This document shows, one piece after another, positions 9,505 through 18,057 of a stretch of 64,000 nucleotides of DNA. Position 1 is the first letter of the stretch. Each line of letters opens with the position of its first letter. The stretch comes from Paenibacillaceae bacterium. Its GTDB lineage: Bacteria; Bacillota; Clostridia; Lachnospirales; Lachnospiraceae. Where the stretch lies: contig SVDS01000009.1 of the NCBI GenBank assembly GCA_015057715.1, positions 1 through 64,000 of the forward strand, in the 5' to 3' direction. Under the pieces are notes generated by a model that searched no databases, was not told the DNA's origin, and was given only the letters and a program-made list of their open reading frames with translations. The position numbers and the translations under genes are program-made.

Positions 9505-10617
9505 TCAATCCTCCAATAATTTATTTTTCGTAACTTCTAATAAATAATTGACTGCTTCCTTATTCATTTGATAATAGACTTTATTATCTGATTTCTCTAT
9601 ATTGATAAGACCCAGCTTCATAAGTGTATTCATGTGATGGGAAATGGTAGCGGTGGTAAGCTTTAGTTCTGCCGCAATCTCCTGACCGTAAGCCTTTTTA
9701 TTCCGAATAAAACATAATATCTCAAATTTACTGGGATCGGATAATAACTTTAATCCATTGCTCAATTCCTGATTACTCAATTGTCTTTTCGATACTTTAT
9801 AATTACAGTCAAATAGTATGCCCACATCCAATATATGATAATCCCCCACGTTTTCATCATTACCATAAAATATAACCCGGTTGCAAGCCATAATCTGTGT
9901 TCGTATAAATGTGGACTTGCTGGGATAACTGTCTTCTTTTATATTATAAAAGCTATTCATTAACTTATAGAAACTATGTTGTTTGAAATATTCCATCCAA
10001 TATTCAGTAGCTGTTTTTTTCAATTCTAACAATATTATTTCTTGTTTTTTTAATTCTGAAACTGTCTTTTCAAGAATATCATAAAGAATTTCCGCATGTT
10101 TGCTGGAATGTTCTATTAGCTCCAATAATTGCCACTTTTGTGCCGGTTCACATTCCAGATTATTAATCCTGTCTGTAAATGATACTGTTTTATTGTTTTC
10201 ATAAACGGTAGTTCTTAGATCGACATCATCAAATGATAGTTCTAAGGTATTATCATCTTTTATGGTACTCAGATATTTGATAATAAAGTGTATCACTTCA
10301 TTTTTATTGCCGGAAAAAGTGGAATGTCTCACACATTGATATAATATTTTTGCAATACATATATTTTCTGATATAAACGAGGTAAAGTAGAATTTCATTA
10401 TAGGATTGTTCACATCCGTTTTTTCTTCAATTGCTTCCTGAATCAATGATAATTTATCTAATTGATAAGAGATAACAGCCTTTTTCTTTTCATCTGTCCG
10501 CTTCAGCAGATCCATTTTTAAGTTCTGATAAGATTTTTTATTGATAATTCGAAATAATAATTCTATACTCTCCATATAGTAGTCAATTTCTTTTATAACC
10601 GTACACTCTATGCTCAT
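9505..10617 (-). CDS. Transcriptional regulator with C-terminal ArsR-type winged helix
   Basis: This 370-residue protein heads the peptide operon. Residues about 280-365 form an ArsR-like winged HTH: LSNGLKLLSDPSKFEILCF, then QEIAAELKLTTATISHHMNT as recognition region. There are no CxC-type metal ligands. The N-terminal 270 residues are mainly helical, charged, and unlike anything I can name, so they are probably the sensor domain. The HTH at the C-terminus of a long protein is unusual for ArsR members. As first gene of regulator-pepF-oppABCDF it is likely to control peptide uptake. Confidence 0.8.
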   Translation of the reverse strand: MSIECTVIKEIDYYMESIELLFRIINKKSYQNLKMDLLKRTDEKKKAVISYQLDKLSLIQEAIEEKTDVNNPIMKFYFTSFISENICIAKILYQCVRHSTFSGNKNEVIHFIIKYLSTIKDDNTLELSFDDVDLRTTVYENNKTVSFTDRINNLECEPAQKWQLLELIEHSSKHAEILYDILEKTVSELKKQEIILLELKKTATEYWMEYFKQHSFYKLMNSFYNIKEDSYPSKSTFIRTQIMACNRVIFYGNDENVGDYHILDVGILFDCNYKVSKRQLSNQELSNGLKLLSDPSKFEILCFIRNKKAYGQEIAAELKLTTATISHHMNTLMKLGLINIEKSDNKVYYQMNKEAVNYLLEVTKNKLLED

Positions 10618-10677
10618 CCCAAGACCTCATCACTTTAAATTGTCAACTTGATGCCGAAATGCAGTTCAATTTTTTTA

Positions 10678-10705
10678 ATTATAACATCAATTAGAGGGTT
10701 GTCAA
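10678..10705 (-). promoter_or_regulatory. Promoter of the regulator-pepF-opp operon
   Basis: On the minus strand TTGACA (10700-10705) is followed after 16 bases by TATAAT (10678-10683) with an upstream TG, a near-perfect SigA promoter with extended -10. A second TTGACA-like sequence lies closer to the ATG near 10641. Confidence 0.8.
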
Positions 10706-10832
10706 TGAATACATTAGATAAACATCAAATATGATACAATAAAGTTAATAAGAAAAAGTTTTTCTTTTTTATACAAAGATATTTTTGAAAAAACGAAGGA
10801 AAACAAACAAAGCGAAAGGAAATAATAAAAAT

Positions 10833-11405
10833 ATGATAGATAATACTTATCTAAAATCACCAATCATAACTGAAAGATTATGTATTAAAAAAATTACTGC
10901 AGATGAATTACTGTTAATCAGAGCTGAAATAAATTACGACGAAACAAATAAAATGACATGCCGGCCTATCATAAAAAGAGAAGGAAATGAATTGTTTGAA
11001 TTTTATAATCATATTATTAAAAAAGAAAATAACTTTTTAGTTTCCATATGGAGAAAACAGGATGAGGAATTAGTGGGCAAAGTATCCTTTAACGATTACA
11101 ATCCAAGAAACAGAAGTATGGAGTTAGGATATTATATGATACCCAGGTTCAGAAAATACGGATATATGAGGGAAGCTCTTACAAGTCTGTTTGACATTTT
11201 ATTTAGGGAAATGGAGTTAAATAAGATATATGCTCAAACTGCCAGCTTTAATATAGAATCCATTCAATTATTGGAGAAGATGTGCTTTAAGAGAGATGGA
11301 ACTTTAAGAGATCATCATGAACTCAATGAAAAATTTTATGACGATTATATTTTTTCAATATTAAATAAAGAATGGTATAATCGTTCCCAACCGGCTTCTT
11401 ACTGA
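10833..11405 (+). CDS. GNAT family N-acetyltransferase (RimJ/RimL type)
   Basis: This acetyltransferase of about 190 residues opens with the typical LKSPIITERLCIKKI strand and contains the core ELGYYMIPRFRKYGYMREAL, matching the acetyl-CoA pyrophosphate loop of RimJ/RimL proteins, and a C-terminal SIQLLEKMCFKRDGTLR. The frame is open from a TTG at 10785, but that adds a Lys/Arg/Asn-rich tail not seen in the family. The ATG at 10833 with an AAAGGA upstream is more likely. The substrate is unknown. Confidence 0.82.
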   Translation: MIDNTYLKSPIITERLCIKKITADELLLIRAEINYDETNKMTCRPIIKREGNELFEFYNHIIKKENNFLVSIWRKQDEELVGKVSFNDYNPRNRSMELGYYMIPRFRKYGYMREALTSLFDILFREMELNKIYAQTASFNIESIQLLEKMCFKRDGTLRDHHELNEKFYDDYIFSILNKEWYNRSQPASY

Positions 11406-11443
11406 GGAACTCAGTTAGTGTAAAAAGATGGTATCTGAGTTCC
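11406..11443. other. Inverted repeat between convergent genes
   Basis: A 9-bp stem (GGAACTCAG at 11406-11414, CTGAGTTCC at 11435-11443) follows the acetyltransferase stop and faces the end of the MerR gene. No T-run follows on either strand, so termination is only a possibility. Confidence 0.45.
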
Positions 11444-11495
11444 GCCAGTTCCAAAAACATGAATCATAGAAATTTACTGGTTTTTATACCCATGA

Positions 11496-12329
11496 TTATG
11501 CTTCGCCATGAGTAATTGGTATCTGAATTTCTGTCACAAACTTTTTTGCATCGTCAGTTATCCCGTAATCAATCATTGTAATTTCTTTTGAAAAACCTGA
11601 AATACGGAATTTCTGCTCTGATATAAAATCAACCAGCCTTTTATAATATACAAAAGCTTCCTTATGACCGCCGCAAAACCGCAGCGTTACACAGGTTTCT
11701 TCGGGTACTTCTTCTATTGGTCCTGTATAAGCATCTTCTTTGTCTAACAAAAGAAACACCTTATCGTATTTGTCATATTCCCCGTTTAACAGCTTTTCCC
11801 CGGTAATTCCCACACCTACTTTTCCGAGAAAAACAACGGTATTCTGCTGGTGCTGTTCTAACTGTCGAATCGAAGTTTCTAAATCAAGATAAGAGTTTAT
11901 CGATAACGTATTTTCAATCCATGCAATCCGCCTGGGTTCAAATTGCCTGATACAAATGGTATCAAGATCAGAGGAAAGAGCATCCTCAATCTGTCTTAGC
12001 CTGTTTTCTATTTTTCTCTCAATTATTTTTAATTCCTTTTGCTTGCTGATCACCGTTTCTTTTTGCTGCCTCAGCATAATCTGCATTCGATCAACATCCC
12101 GGTTGTTTAAGAAATCAGCAATTTGCTCTAATGGCATGTCCAGTACACGAAGGTAACGAATTGTATTAAGACATTCAAACTGGCGTGTGCTGTAATAGCG
12201 GTATCCTGTTTCAACGTCTGTATATTCTGGCTGTAAGAGGCCGTACTTCTCGTAGTGACGCAGAGTTCCAACACTTATATGAAACATTTTTGCTACATCA
12301 CCGATTTGAAATAATCCGCTTTTCTCCAT
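11496..12329 (-). CDS. MerR family transcriptional regulator with effector-binding domain
   Basis: This 277-residue regulator has an N-terminal MerR winged helix (FQIGDVAKMFHISVGTLRHY then GYRYYSTRQFECLNTIRYLR), a long dimerisation coiled coil (about residues 80-120) and a C-terminal GyrI/BmrR-like effector domain of about 150 residues. Drug-responsive members of this class control exporters. The gene lies 18 bp downstream of a MATE exporter on the same strand, so it probably senses a compound exported by that MATE and controls the pair. Confidence 0.88.
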   Translation of the reverse strand: MEKSGLFQIGDVAKMFHISVGTLRHYEKYGLLQPEYTDVETGYRYYSTRQFECLNTIRYLRVLDMPLEQIADFLNNRDVDRMQIMLRQQKETVISKQKELKIIERKIENRLRQIEDALSSDLDTICIRQFEPRRIAWIENTLSINSYLDLETSIRQLEQHQQNTVVFLGKVGVGITGEKLLNGEYDKYDKVFLLLDKEDAYTGPIEEVPEETCVTLRFCGGHKEAFVYYKRLVDFISEQKFRISGFSKEITMIDYGITDDAKKFVTEIQIPITHGEA

Positions 12330-12347
12330 TTTACTTCTTCTCCATTC

Positions 12348-13694
12348 TTAAATAGAACCATTTAATTTACCTGGGCGCTTACTCAGCCAGATAAAGACAC
12401 TGATACATATAACAACTGACAGAATTGACCCCACAGGTGCTGCAATTCCCATGGGAAAAAGTGTGTCCGCAAAGTATATTGATGCCAGATAGGCAAGTGG
12501 AATACGGGCGCATAGAATGGATATGGAATTATGGATAAAGGATATTCCGGACAATCCATATGCACAGAAATACCCGCTGAAGCAAAAATGAATTCCTGCA
12601 AAAATGCAATCCCAGACATAGCTGCTCATATACTGTCCGCCCAGCAGAATTACTTTCGTATTATCTGTAAACAATCCAATCACGGATCCAGCAGAAAATT
12701 GCATAATTACCGCTGATATTGTACCGAATACTACCGTGATCAGGATTCCAATCCAAAGTGTCTGACGGGCACGATCATGTTTTCCTGCACCTGCATTTTG
12801 TGCGGAAAGTACAGAGACGGCAGACAGCATGGAGGATGGAACCAAAAATAAGATGCCGATTATCTTTTCCACAATGCCCACTGCTGCTGCATCATTTAAT
12901 CCCCTGTTATTTGCAATTATTGTTATAATTAGAAATGAGATCTGAATAAATCCATCCTGCAATGCCACCGGAATGCCAACCTTAAGCAAATTAAAAATCA
13001 ATGCTGTTTTCGGTTTAAGATCCTTCAGGGAAAGGGTAAAGCCCATTTTCCGCTTCCGGATAAAGATCAGAGAAACAATTACACTGATTGTCTGTGATAA
13101 AGTTGTTCCAAGTGCAGCACCTGCTGCCCCAAGTTTCAATACTCCGATAAAAAGATAATCCAAAACAATGTTGGCCACACAGGCTATACCTATAAAATAC
13201 ATCGGACTTTTGGAATCGCCCATTCCACGGAAAATCGAACTGATAATGTTATATCCCGTAATAAATGGGATGCCAATCATACAGATGGTAAGATAGGTAA
13301 CAGTCTCATGAAATGCTTCTGGAGGTGTTAACATAACGTCAGCGATTGGCTTCACCACCATGAGCAATCCAATCATAATTATGAGGGACAAAGCCATAAA
13401 TAAAGCAATTGTATTTCCGATAACAGAAGATACCTCCTCATGCTTTCCTGCCCCCACTGCCCGTCCAATCAGCACGGTAGCTCCCATTGCCAGACCAACA
13501 ATCATAACCGTTATCATGTGCATAACCTGACTTGCAATGGAAACTGCTGTAATACTGTCAACTCCGTTAAATTGTCCGACAATAAACAGATCTGCCATTC
13601 CATACAGGGTCTGAAGAAAATACGACAGCAGGTACGGTAAGGAAAAATATACAACGGTCTTAAATACACTTCCTGTAGTTAAATTCTTTTCCAT
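12348..13694 (-). CDS. MATE family multidrug/cation antiporter
   Basis: This is a 448-residue MATE protein of about 12 membrane helices, closer to the NorM/YeeO-like branch: GSVFKTVVYFSLPYLLSYFL at the N-terminus, then LYGMADLFIVGQFNG. The ATG is preceded by AAAGGA. Transcription continues into the adjacent MerR gene, which suggests drug-inducible expression. The substrate is not predictable. Confidence 0.9.
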   Translation of the reverse strand: MEKNLTTGSVFKTVVYFSLPYLLSYFLQTLYGMADLFIVGQFNGVDSITAVSIASQVMHMITVMIVGLAMGATVLIGRAVGAGKHEEVSSVIGNTIALFMALSLIIMIGLLMVVKPIADVMLTPPEAFHETVTYLTICMIGIPFITGYNIISSIFRGMGDSKSPMYFIGIACVANIVLDYLFIGVLKLGAAGAALGTTLSQTISVIVSLIFIRKRKMGFTLSLKDLKPKTALIFNLLKVGIPVALQDGFIQISFLIITIIANNRGLNDAAAVGIVEKIIGILFLVPSSMLSAVSVLSAQNAGAGKHDRARQTLWIGILITVVFGTISAVIMQFSAGSVIGLFTDNTKVILLGGQYMSSYVWDCIFAGIHFCFSGYFCAYGLSGISFIHNSISILCARIPLAYLASIYFADTLFPMGIAAPVGSILSVVICISVFIWLSKRPGKLNGSI

Positions 13695-13765
13695 AAATCA
13701 ATTGCATCCTTTACTTCATTTGTTTTAGTATATCATAAAGTCTGCAATCGTTGTAGAGTCAATAT

Positions 13766-13799
13766 AAAAACACCATAGTTTTTCAACTACGGTGTTTTT
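13766..13799 (-). terminator. Intrinsic terminator of the PTS-bgl operon
   Basis: The stem AAAACACCATAGTT with AACTACGGTGTTTT (one mismatch) is flanked by A and T runs. It lies just past the stop of the GH1 gene in its direction of transcription and upstream of the MATE gene. Confidence 0.8.
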
Positions 13800-13806
13800 G
13801 CAAATC

Positions 13807-15276
13807 CTATTTCATGTTTTTTCCCCACTCTTTCCCATTGGATTTAATCAGTTTTGAGTACCAATAGAAAGAATCTTTTTTAATACGTTTCATGCTAAGT
13901 TCCGATACGTCCTTGCAGTTAACCAGTTCATCATCTGTAGTATCAATGTAAACCAACCCATAACGCTTCTTAATTCCATTACCAGTTGATAATAAATCCG
14001 TAAATGACCATGGGTTGTATGCAATTACATCACAGCCATCCTCAATGGCAAGACCCACATGATAGATCTGATCTCTAAGGAATTCAATTCTTGCTGTATC
14101 ATGCACCTGTCCGTCTGCATCCTTGGTCTCGTTTGCTCCAAATCCATTTTCTGTAATCATCATTGGAAGTCTGTAGTGATCCCAGAGATAGCGGAGAGAA
14201 TATCGCATTGCCTGGGGGTCGATTTCCCAATCCCAGTCCGTATATTCCACATATGGATTGGTACATAACGCATATTCACCGGGGACATTTGGCCACTGCA
14301 TCTGACCTTTGATTCCAAACTTATTGAGACCATACTCCTGTCTCTCACTGTCAATTTTTGATTCATATGCAGTGTTGCTTCTATAGCAGTTTACTGATAT
14401 GAAGTCGATTTTAGCCTTCTTCATCAGCTCTAAGTCTTCTGGACGGATATCTGGATGAATATCGTGGGTTTCCCAGTATTTTTTTACAAAATTACTGTAT
14501 TCCCCATATACATACGTGTCATTCCAGATCTTCTGGGTTAATTCTTCCGCATTCATGGCAGCGATCTGGTCGCCGGGATTACAGGTCTTTGGATAGATGG
14601 GAACATAACCTGGAACAGGTCCGATTTTTCCGCCCTCCACCATTTCATGACAGTGAATGACTGCCTTTGCATGGCAAAGATTCATGATATGGTTAATATC
14701 CCATTTCTCTCTCTCCCAGTCTGTACAGCCCACACTTGTTCCCAGCCAGTGACCATAGCAGATCTGCATATTCTGTTCATTGAGTGACAACCAGTATTTC
14801 ACTCTGTCACCGAAATTTTCAAAACAGACTTTACAGAGATGTTCAAATGCATCAATGGTCTTTCTGCTTCTCCAGCCGCCTAATTCCTCATATACCCATA
14901 CTGGAAGGTCATAATGGTAAATGGTCACGATAGGAGTAATATTGTTTTTAATCAGCTCATCAATCAGGTCGTTATAGAATTTAATTCCTTCCGGGTTGAC
15001 TTTTCCGTCTGAATGAGGAATAATTCTTGACCAGGAAAGGGAAAAACGATAAGAGCTGAACCCACATTCTGCCATCAGTGCCACATCTTCTTTATATCTG
15101 TGAAAATGATCCGCTGCGATTGAATTATCCGCATATGGTTTCTTTTTCGTGCTGTTTATATCAATCATGGCCGGTGTTCTTCCGCCCTCTGCAACTCCGC
15201 CTTCTACCTGCCATGCAGCGCTTGAAGCACCCCACATAAAGTTTTCGGGGAATTTAGGATCTTCTTTATAATACAT
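13807..15276 (-). CDS. 6-phospho-beta-glucosidase (GH1)
   Basis: This 489-residue cytoplasmic glycosidase hydrolyses phosphorylated beta-glucosides delivered by the PTS. GH1 landmarks are the N-terminal FPENFMWGASSAAWQVEGG, the acid/base region LSLNEQN (the common NEP or NEI is NEQ here), the nucleophile in MITENGFGANE, and GNGIKKRYGLVYID, where Lys/Arg-Tyr-Gly is characteristic of 6-phosphoglycosidases. GGAGGTG precedes the ATG. It follows the EIIBC gene with a gap of about 40 bp. Confidence 0.93.
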   Translation of the reverse strand: MYYKEDPKFPENFMWGASSAAWQVEGGVAEGGRTPAMIDINSTKKKPYADNSIAADHFHRYKEDVALMAECGFSSYRFSLSWSRIIPHSDGKVNPEGIKFYNDLIDELIKNNITPIVTIYHYDLPVWVYEELGGWRSRKTIDAFEHLCKVCFENFGDRVKYWLSLNEQNMQICYGHWLGTSVGCTDWEREKWDINHIMNLCHAKAVIHCHEMVEGGKIGPVPGYVPIYPKTCNPGDQIAAMNAEELTQKIWNDTYVYGEYSNFVKKYWETHDIHPDIRPEDLELMKKAKIDFISVNCYRSNTAYESKIDSERQEYGLNKFGIKGQMQWPNVPGEYALCTNPYVEYTDWDWEIDPQAMRYSLRYLWDHYRLPMMITENGFGANETKDADGQVHDTARIEFLRDQIYHVGLAIEDGCDVIAYNPWSFTDLLSTGNGIKKRYGLVYIDTTDDELVNCKDVSELSMKRIKKDSFYWYSKLIKSNGKEWGKNMK

Positions 15277-15317
15277 GTTGCACCTCCAGTTTTTTCATAC
15301 AATTTGTCATTGGTTTC

Positions 15318-16712
15318 TTAGTTGGCCCCCGCCTTCTTTTCCGCTCTTTTTCCCAGCACTAAGGTAATTACAAATGAAACCGTAACTGCAGTCACCATAA
15401 CAACCAATGAGACAATCAGATTTTTACCTGTCCCATCCGGGTTGATATAAGCAGGAATTGAAATAAATCCAGGGGTTGATACTACGTACTGGGTCATACC
15501 GAATAAACCAGCTATGAGGCCGCCAAGACCACCGCCGATCATTGCACCCAGAAGGGGATATTTTTTTACAAATAATACACCGTATACACCCGGCTCTGTA
15601 ATGCCACACAGTGCAGTAATACCGGCTCCTGTTGCGATACTGCGTGATTCTGCATTCTTTGCAATCAATGCTGCTGCCAGACAGGCACCGCCGACAGCTA
15701 CATTAGCCGGAGCCATTCCGGTACAGATTAACGGGTCAGAACCGATTTCAGCTATTAATAAGAAAACTACCGGATACGTTGCGTTGTTCATACCAAAGAA
15801 CACCATAAGGGGAGTCGTAATACCAATGATCATAACCGCGATTGCCGGAGCTACTCTGTAAACAGTCAGTACGCCGTCTGCCAGCCAGGTTCCTGCAAGA
15901 TTTCCTATGGGGCCCAGTACAATGAGTGTGACCGGTACTGTAACCAGCATGGTAATAAGGGGTACAAAAATCGTCCTTAAATAGACTGGTATGATCTTCT
16001 GTAAATATTTATAAATGACGGACATAAATAAAACGCCAAGGATTACAGGAAATACCGTTGAGTTATATGCGATCTGTGCAACCTTAATGCCAAAGAAGTC
16101 AAGAGCTTCTGCATTATTGATGGTGGAATATAACAGGATTGCTCCAAGAAACGCTCCAAGGTATCCGTTGGATTTTAATTTGTTTGCTGCTGAAAAACCG
16201 ATAAATACCGGCAGGGAATAAAAAGCCGCCTGGTTTACAGCATAGAAAATCTTGTATGCTCCATCTTCAGAAGACACTCCAAAGAGTGTGGTAAGAAGCG
16301 TTAACACGGCCCCCGTAAGACCACCAGCGATCAGTACGGGAATAACCGGAGAAAATGTGCCTCCAATAAATGCCATAATGCCTGCAAAAACATTTCCTCT
16401 GCCAGCTTTCCCATCCTGCTTAACTGCATTTGAATCCCTAACTTCACCGCCTGTTTTAATGCCGTCACGCTTCTTAAATTCTGCAAAAAGTGCCGGTACA
16501 TCCTGTCCGATCACAAACTGGTACTCTCCGCTCTGAACAATCAGGTTAAGAATTCCCGGGATTTTTTTTGCCTCATCTTTATTCAACTTTGACTCATCAT
16601 GCAGCTGAATACGCAGACGGGTCATACAGTGTGTAACATTAGCAATGTTTGATTCGCCTCCGCAAGTATTGATTATATCTGCACATATTTGTACATAATC
16701 TTTTTTTGCCAT
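15318..16712 (-). CDS. PTS beta-glucoside-type transporter EIIBC
   Basis: This protein of about 464 residues imports and phosphorylates a beta-glucoside. The EIIB domain is residues 1-85, with the phosphorylatable Cys in NVTHCMTRLR. The EIIC membrane domain begins around residue 100 (FAGIMAFIGGTFSPVIPVL) with the ITEPGVYGVLF motif near residue 370. There is no EIIA domain after the membrane part, in contrast to full-length BglP, and no EIIA gene in the window, so that subunit must act in trans. The ATG at 16712 has AAGAGGGG upstream; the longer frame to 16754 is not needed. Confidence 0.92.
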   Translation of the reverse strand: MAKKDYVQICADIINTCGGESNIANVTHCMTRLRIQLHDESKLNKDEAKKIPGILNLIVQSGEYQFVIGQDVPALFAEFKKRDGIKTGGEVRDSNAVKQDGKAGRGNVFAGIMAFIGGTFSPVIPVLIAGGLTGAVLTLLTTLFGVSSEDGAYKIFYAVNQAAFYSLPVFIGFSAANKLKSNGYLGAFLGAILLYSTINNAEALDFFGIKVAQIAYNSTVFPVILGVLFMSVIYKYLQKIIPVYLRTIFVPLITMLVTVPVTLIVLGPIGNLAGTWLADGVLTVYRVAPAIAVMIIGITTPLMVFFGMNNATYPVVFLLIAEIGSDPLICTGMAPANVAVGGACLAAALIAKNAESRSIATGAGITALCGITEPGVYGVLFVKKYPLLGAMIGGGLGGLIAGLFGMTQYVVSTPGFISIPAYINPDGTGKNLIVSLVVMVTAVTVSFVITLVLGKRAEKKAGAN

Positions 16713-16810
16713 GATTTTTCCCCTCTTCTTATAGTCTGCTTTTTGTTTCACCATACCCTCGTTGATCCATTGGATTTACACCAGCGCGCCTTATGTATTT
16801 CCATAGCCAG

Positions 16811-16842
16811 ATTATATCAGATTTCGACAAAACCGCGGGTTT
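16811..16842 (-). promoter_or_regulatory. Promoter and possible operator of the PTS operon
   Basis: On the minus strand an extended -10 (TGATATAAT, hexamer at 16811-16816) lies about 100 bp upstream of the EIIBC start with no good -35. In its place is a perfect inverted repeat AAACC-GCG-GGTTT (16830-16842), a candidate regulator site, most simply for the divergent RpiR protein. Confidence 0.5.
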
Positions 16843-16893
16843 CAGAATATGATACCAAATTTGAATTTTAATTATTTTTACCCTGATTTAATA

Positions 16894-16922
16894 TTGTGTC
16901 TCTATTATTTTTGATATATAAT
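16894..16922 (+). promoter_or_regulatory. Promoter of the rpiR-type gene
   Basis: TTGTGT (16894-16899), a 17-base spacer and a perfect TATAAT (16917-16922). Transcription would start close to 16929, which is the A of the preferred ATG, implying a leaderless or nearly leaderless message. Confidence 0.55.
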
Positions 16923-16928
16923 CTGGGC

Positions 16929-17768
16929 ATGGATGAAAATAATAAAAAACAGCAAAATGCATTTAGTCTCAAGGGCTTTAGTATTACCTCTTCCCTGCTT
17001 GCTATCATTAATAATTCCAACGAAGACGATATTAACTACGTTTTAGCAAATTATCTGTTAGAGCGCATTGATATTCTGGATAAAATCAGCATCTATGATG
17101 TGATCGATTACTGTTATGTATCAAGGAGTACAATACACAGATTCGTAAAAAGCATCGGCTTTGAAAGCTTTACACACATGAAAGATAACATCAGACATAT
17201 GCGGGTACATTCCAGAGCATTTATTGACTTTGTCAACCAGTCCTCTTTTCATGATTACATCATGACTTCCATGGTTGACATGCTGACAGATATCAATGAT
17301 ACCATCGACCAGCAAAATATAGAACTGCTTGTGGATCTGATCAAAAACAGCCGTAATGTTGTTATTTTGAATTATGACACCTCAAGCTCTTCTGCCAAGG
17401 AATTTCAGCTGGAGATGACCTCTCTTGGCAGGCTGATTAAGCTTGTCACCAATATTTCCGGCAATACCGGAATTCTTCCTGCTCTTACGGAAGATGATCT
17501 GCTGATTACCTGCTCTGCATCTGGAAATTATGCCATTGCGACCAAGGATGACGTAAAAGATGTGAAGGCACGTAAATTTCTGATTACATTAAACCACGCT
17601 AAACAGTTCGGGGAATATTATGACACCATCATTTTCCTGAGTGACAAATTTCAATCCTGCGATTACATTTCCAACGGAATGCAAAACGTTTATACCCGGT
17701 ATGGCATTAACTACTTCTTTGATTTGCTGTTCAACCGATATGTACAAAAATATATAATAGACAGGTAA
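16929..17768 (+). CDS. RpiR family transcriptional regulator
   Basis: This regulator of about 279 residues has an N-terminal HTH_6 domain (LERIDILDKISIYDVIDYCY, then VSRSTIHRFVKSIGFESF) and a C-terminal SIS sugar-phosphate-binding domain (VVILNYDTSSSSAKEFQLEM, later LLITCSASGNYAIA). It is divergent from the PTS-GH1 operon and so likely responds to the phospho-sugar. No Shine-Dalgarno is visible before the ATG at 16929. A GTG at 16896 lies in frame but inside the proposed -35 region. Confidence 0.85.
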   Translation: MDENNKKQQNAFSLKGFSITSSLLAIINNSNEDDINYVLANYLLERIDILDKISIYDVIDYCYVSRSTIHRFVKSIGFESFTHMKDNIRHMRVHSRAFIDFVNQSSFHDYIMTSMVDMLTDINDTIDQQNIELLVDLIKNSRNVVILNYDTSSSSAKEFQLEMTSLGRLIKLVTNISGNTGILPALTEDDLLITCSASGNYAIATKDDVKDVKARKFLITLNHAKQFGEYYDTIIFLSDKFQSCDYISNGMQNVYTRYGINYFFDLLFNRYVQKYIIDR

Positions 17769-17800
17769 AAGTTGAGTTTCCTTTTATCTGTCTGTTTTTT
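17759..17800 (+). terminator. Intrinsic terminator of the rpiR-type gene
   Basis: A 13-bp stem (AGACAGGTAAAAG with CTTTTATCTGTCT, one G-U) followed by GTTTTTT. The 5' arm overlaps the final codons and stop. Confidence 0.85.
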
Positions 17801-17827
17801 ATGCCAATACTTCCAGACGTAATCCGT

Positions 17828-17898
17828 TATGCGCATAGTTTCTGTAAGAAATCATAGTAATATATTGGTAATTTCAGATACCATTTGTGAAACAAATG
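17828..17898. promoter_or_regulatory. Two inverted repeats upstream of the P-type ATPase
   Basis: A perfect 10-bp palindrome TATGCGCATA (17828-17837) and a 17-bp inverted repeat CATTTGT-GAA-ACAAATG (17882-17898) lie in the 289-bp gap before the ATPase gene. They are upstream of the candidate promoter and could bind regulators. I see no match to a known K+ or c-di-AMP riboswitch in this gap. Confidence 0.4.
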
Positions 17899-17957
17899 AC
17901 CAGTTTAAAGATAATATTAAGGAAATATATGGAAGTATATAGATTCTGTTAATATTA

Positions 17958-17986
17958 TTGAGCGGCAATCTTACAGGGTATACAAT
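17958..17986 (+). promoter_or_regulatory. Candidate promoter of the P-type ATPase/RCK operon
   Basis: TTGAGC (17958-17963), 17-base spacer, TACAAT (17981-17986). The resulting leader would be about 65 nt before the ATG at 18058. Confidence 0.5.
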
Positions 17987-18057
17987 TATTTTCTCAGAAA
18001 CGATTTAGTTAAAAAGTCTTCGAAATCATTTTTTAAGAGAAAGAAGGTTATAACACA

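Noticed and set aside
10785-10832. TTG-initiated N-terminal extension of the acetyltransferase
   Set aside because: It adds a Lys/Asn-rich tail without a ribosome binding site; the ATG at 10833 fits the family start.
17769-18057. c-di-AMP or K+ riboswitch before the ATPase operon
   Set aside because: No conserved core or long paired helices of such riboswitches are visible in this AT-rich gap.
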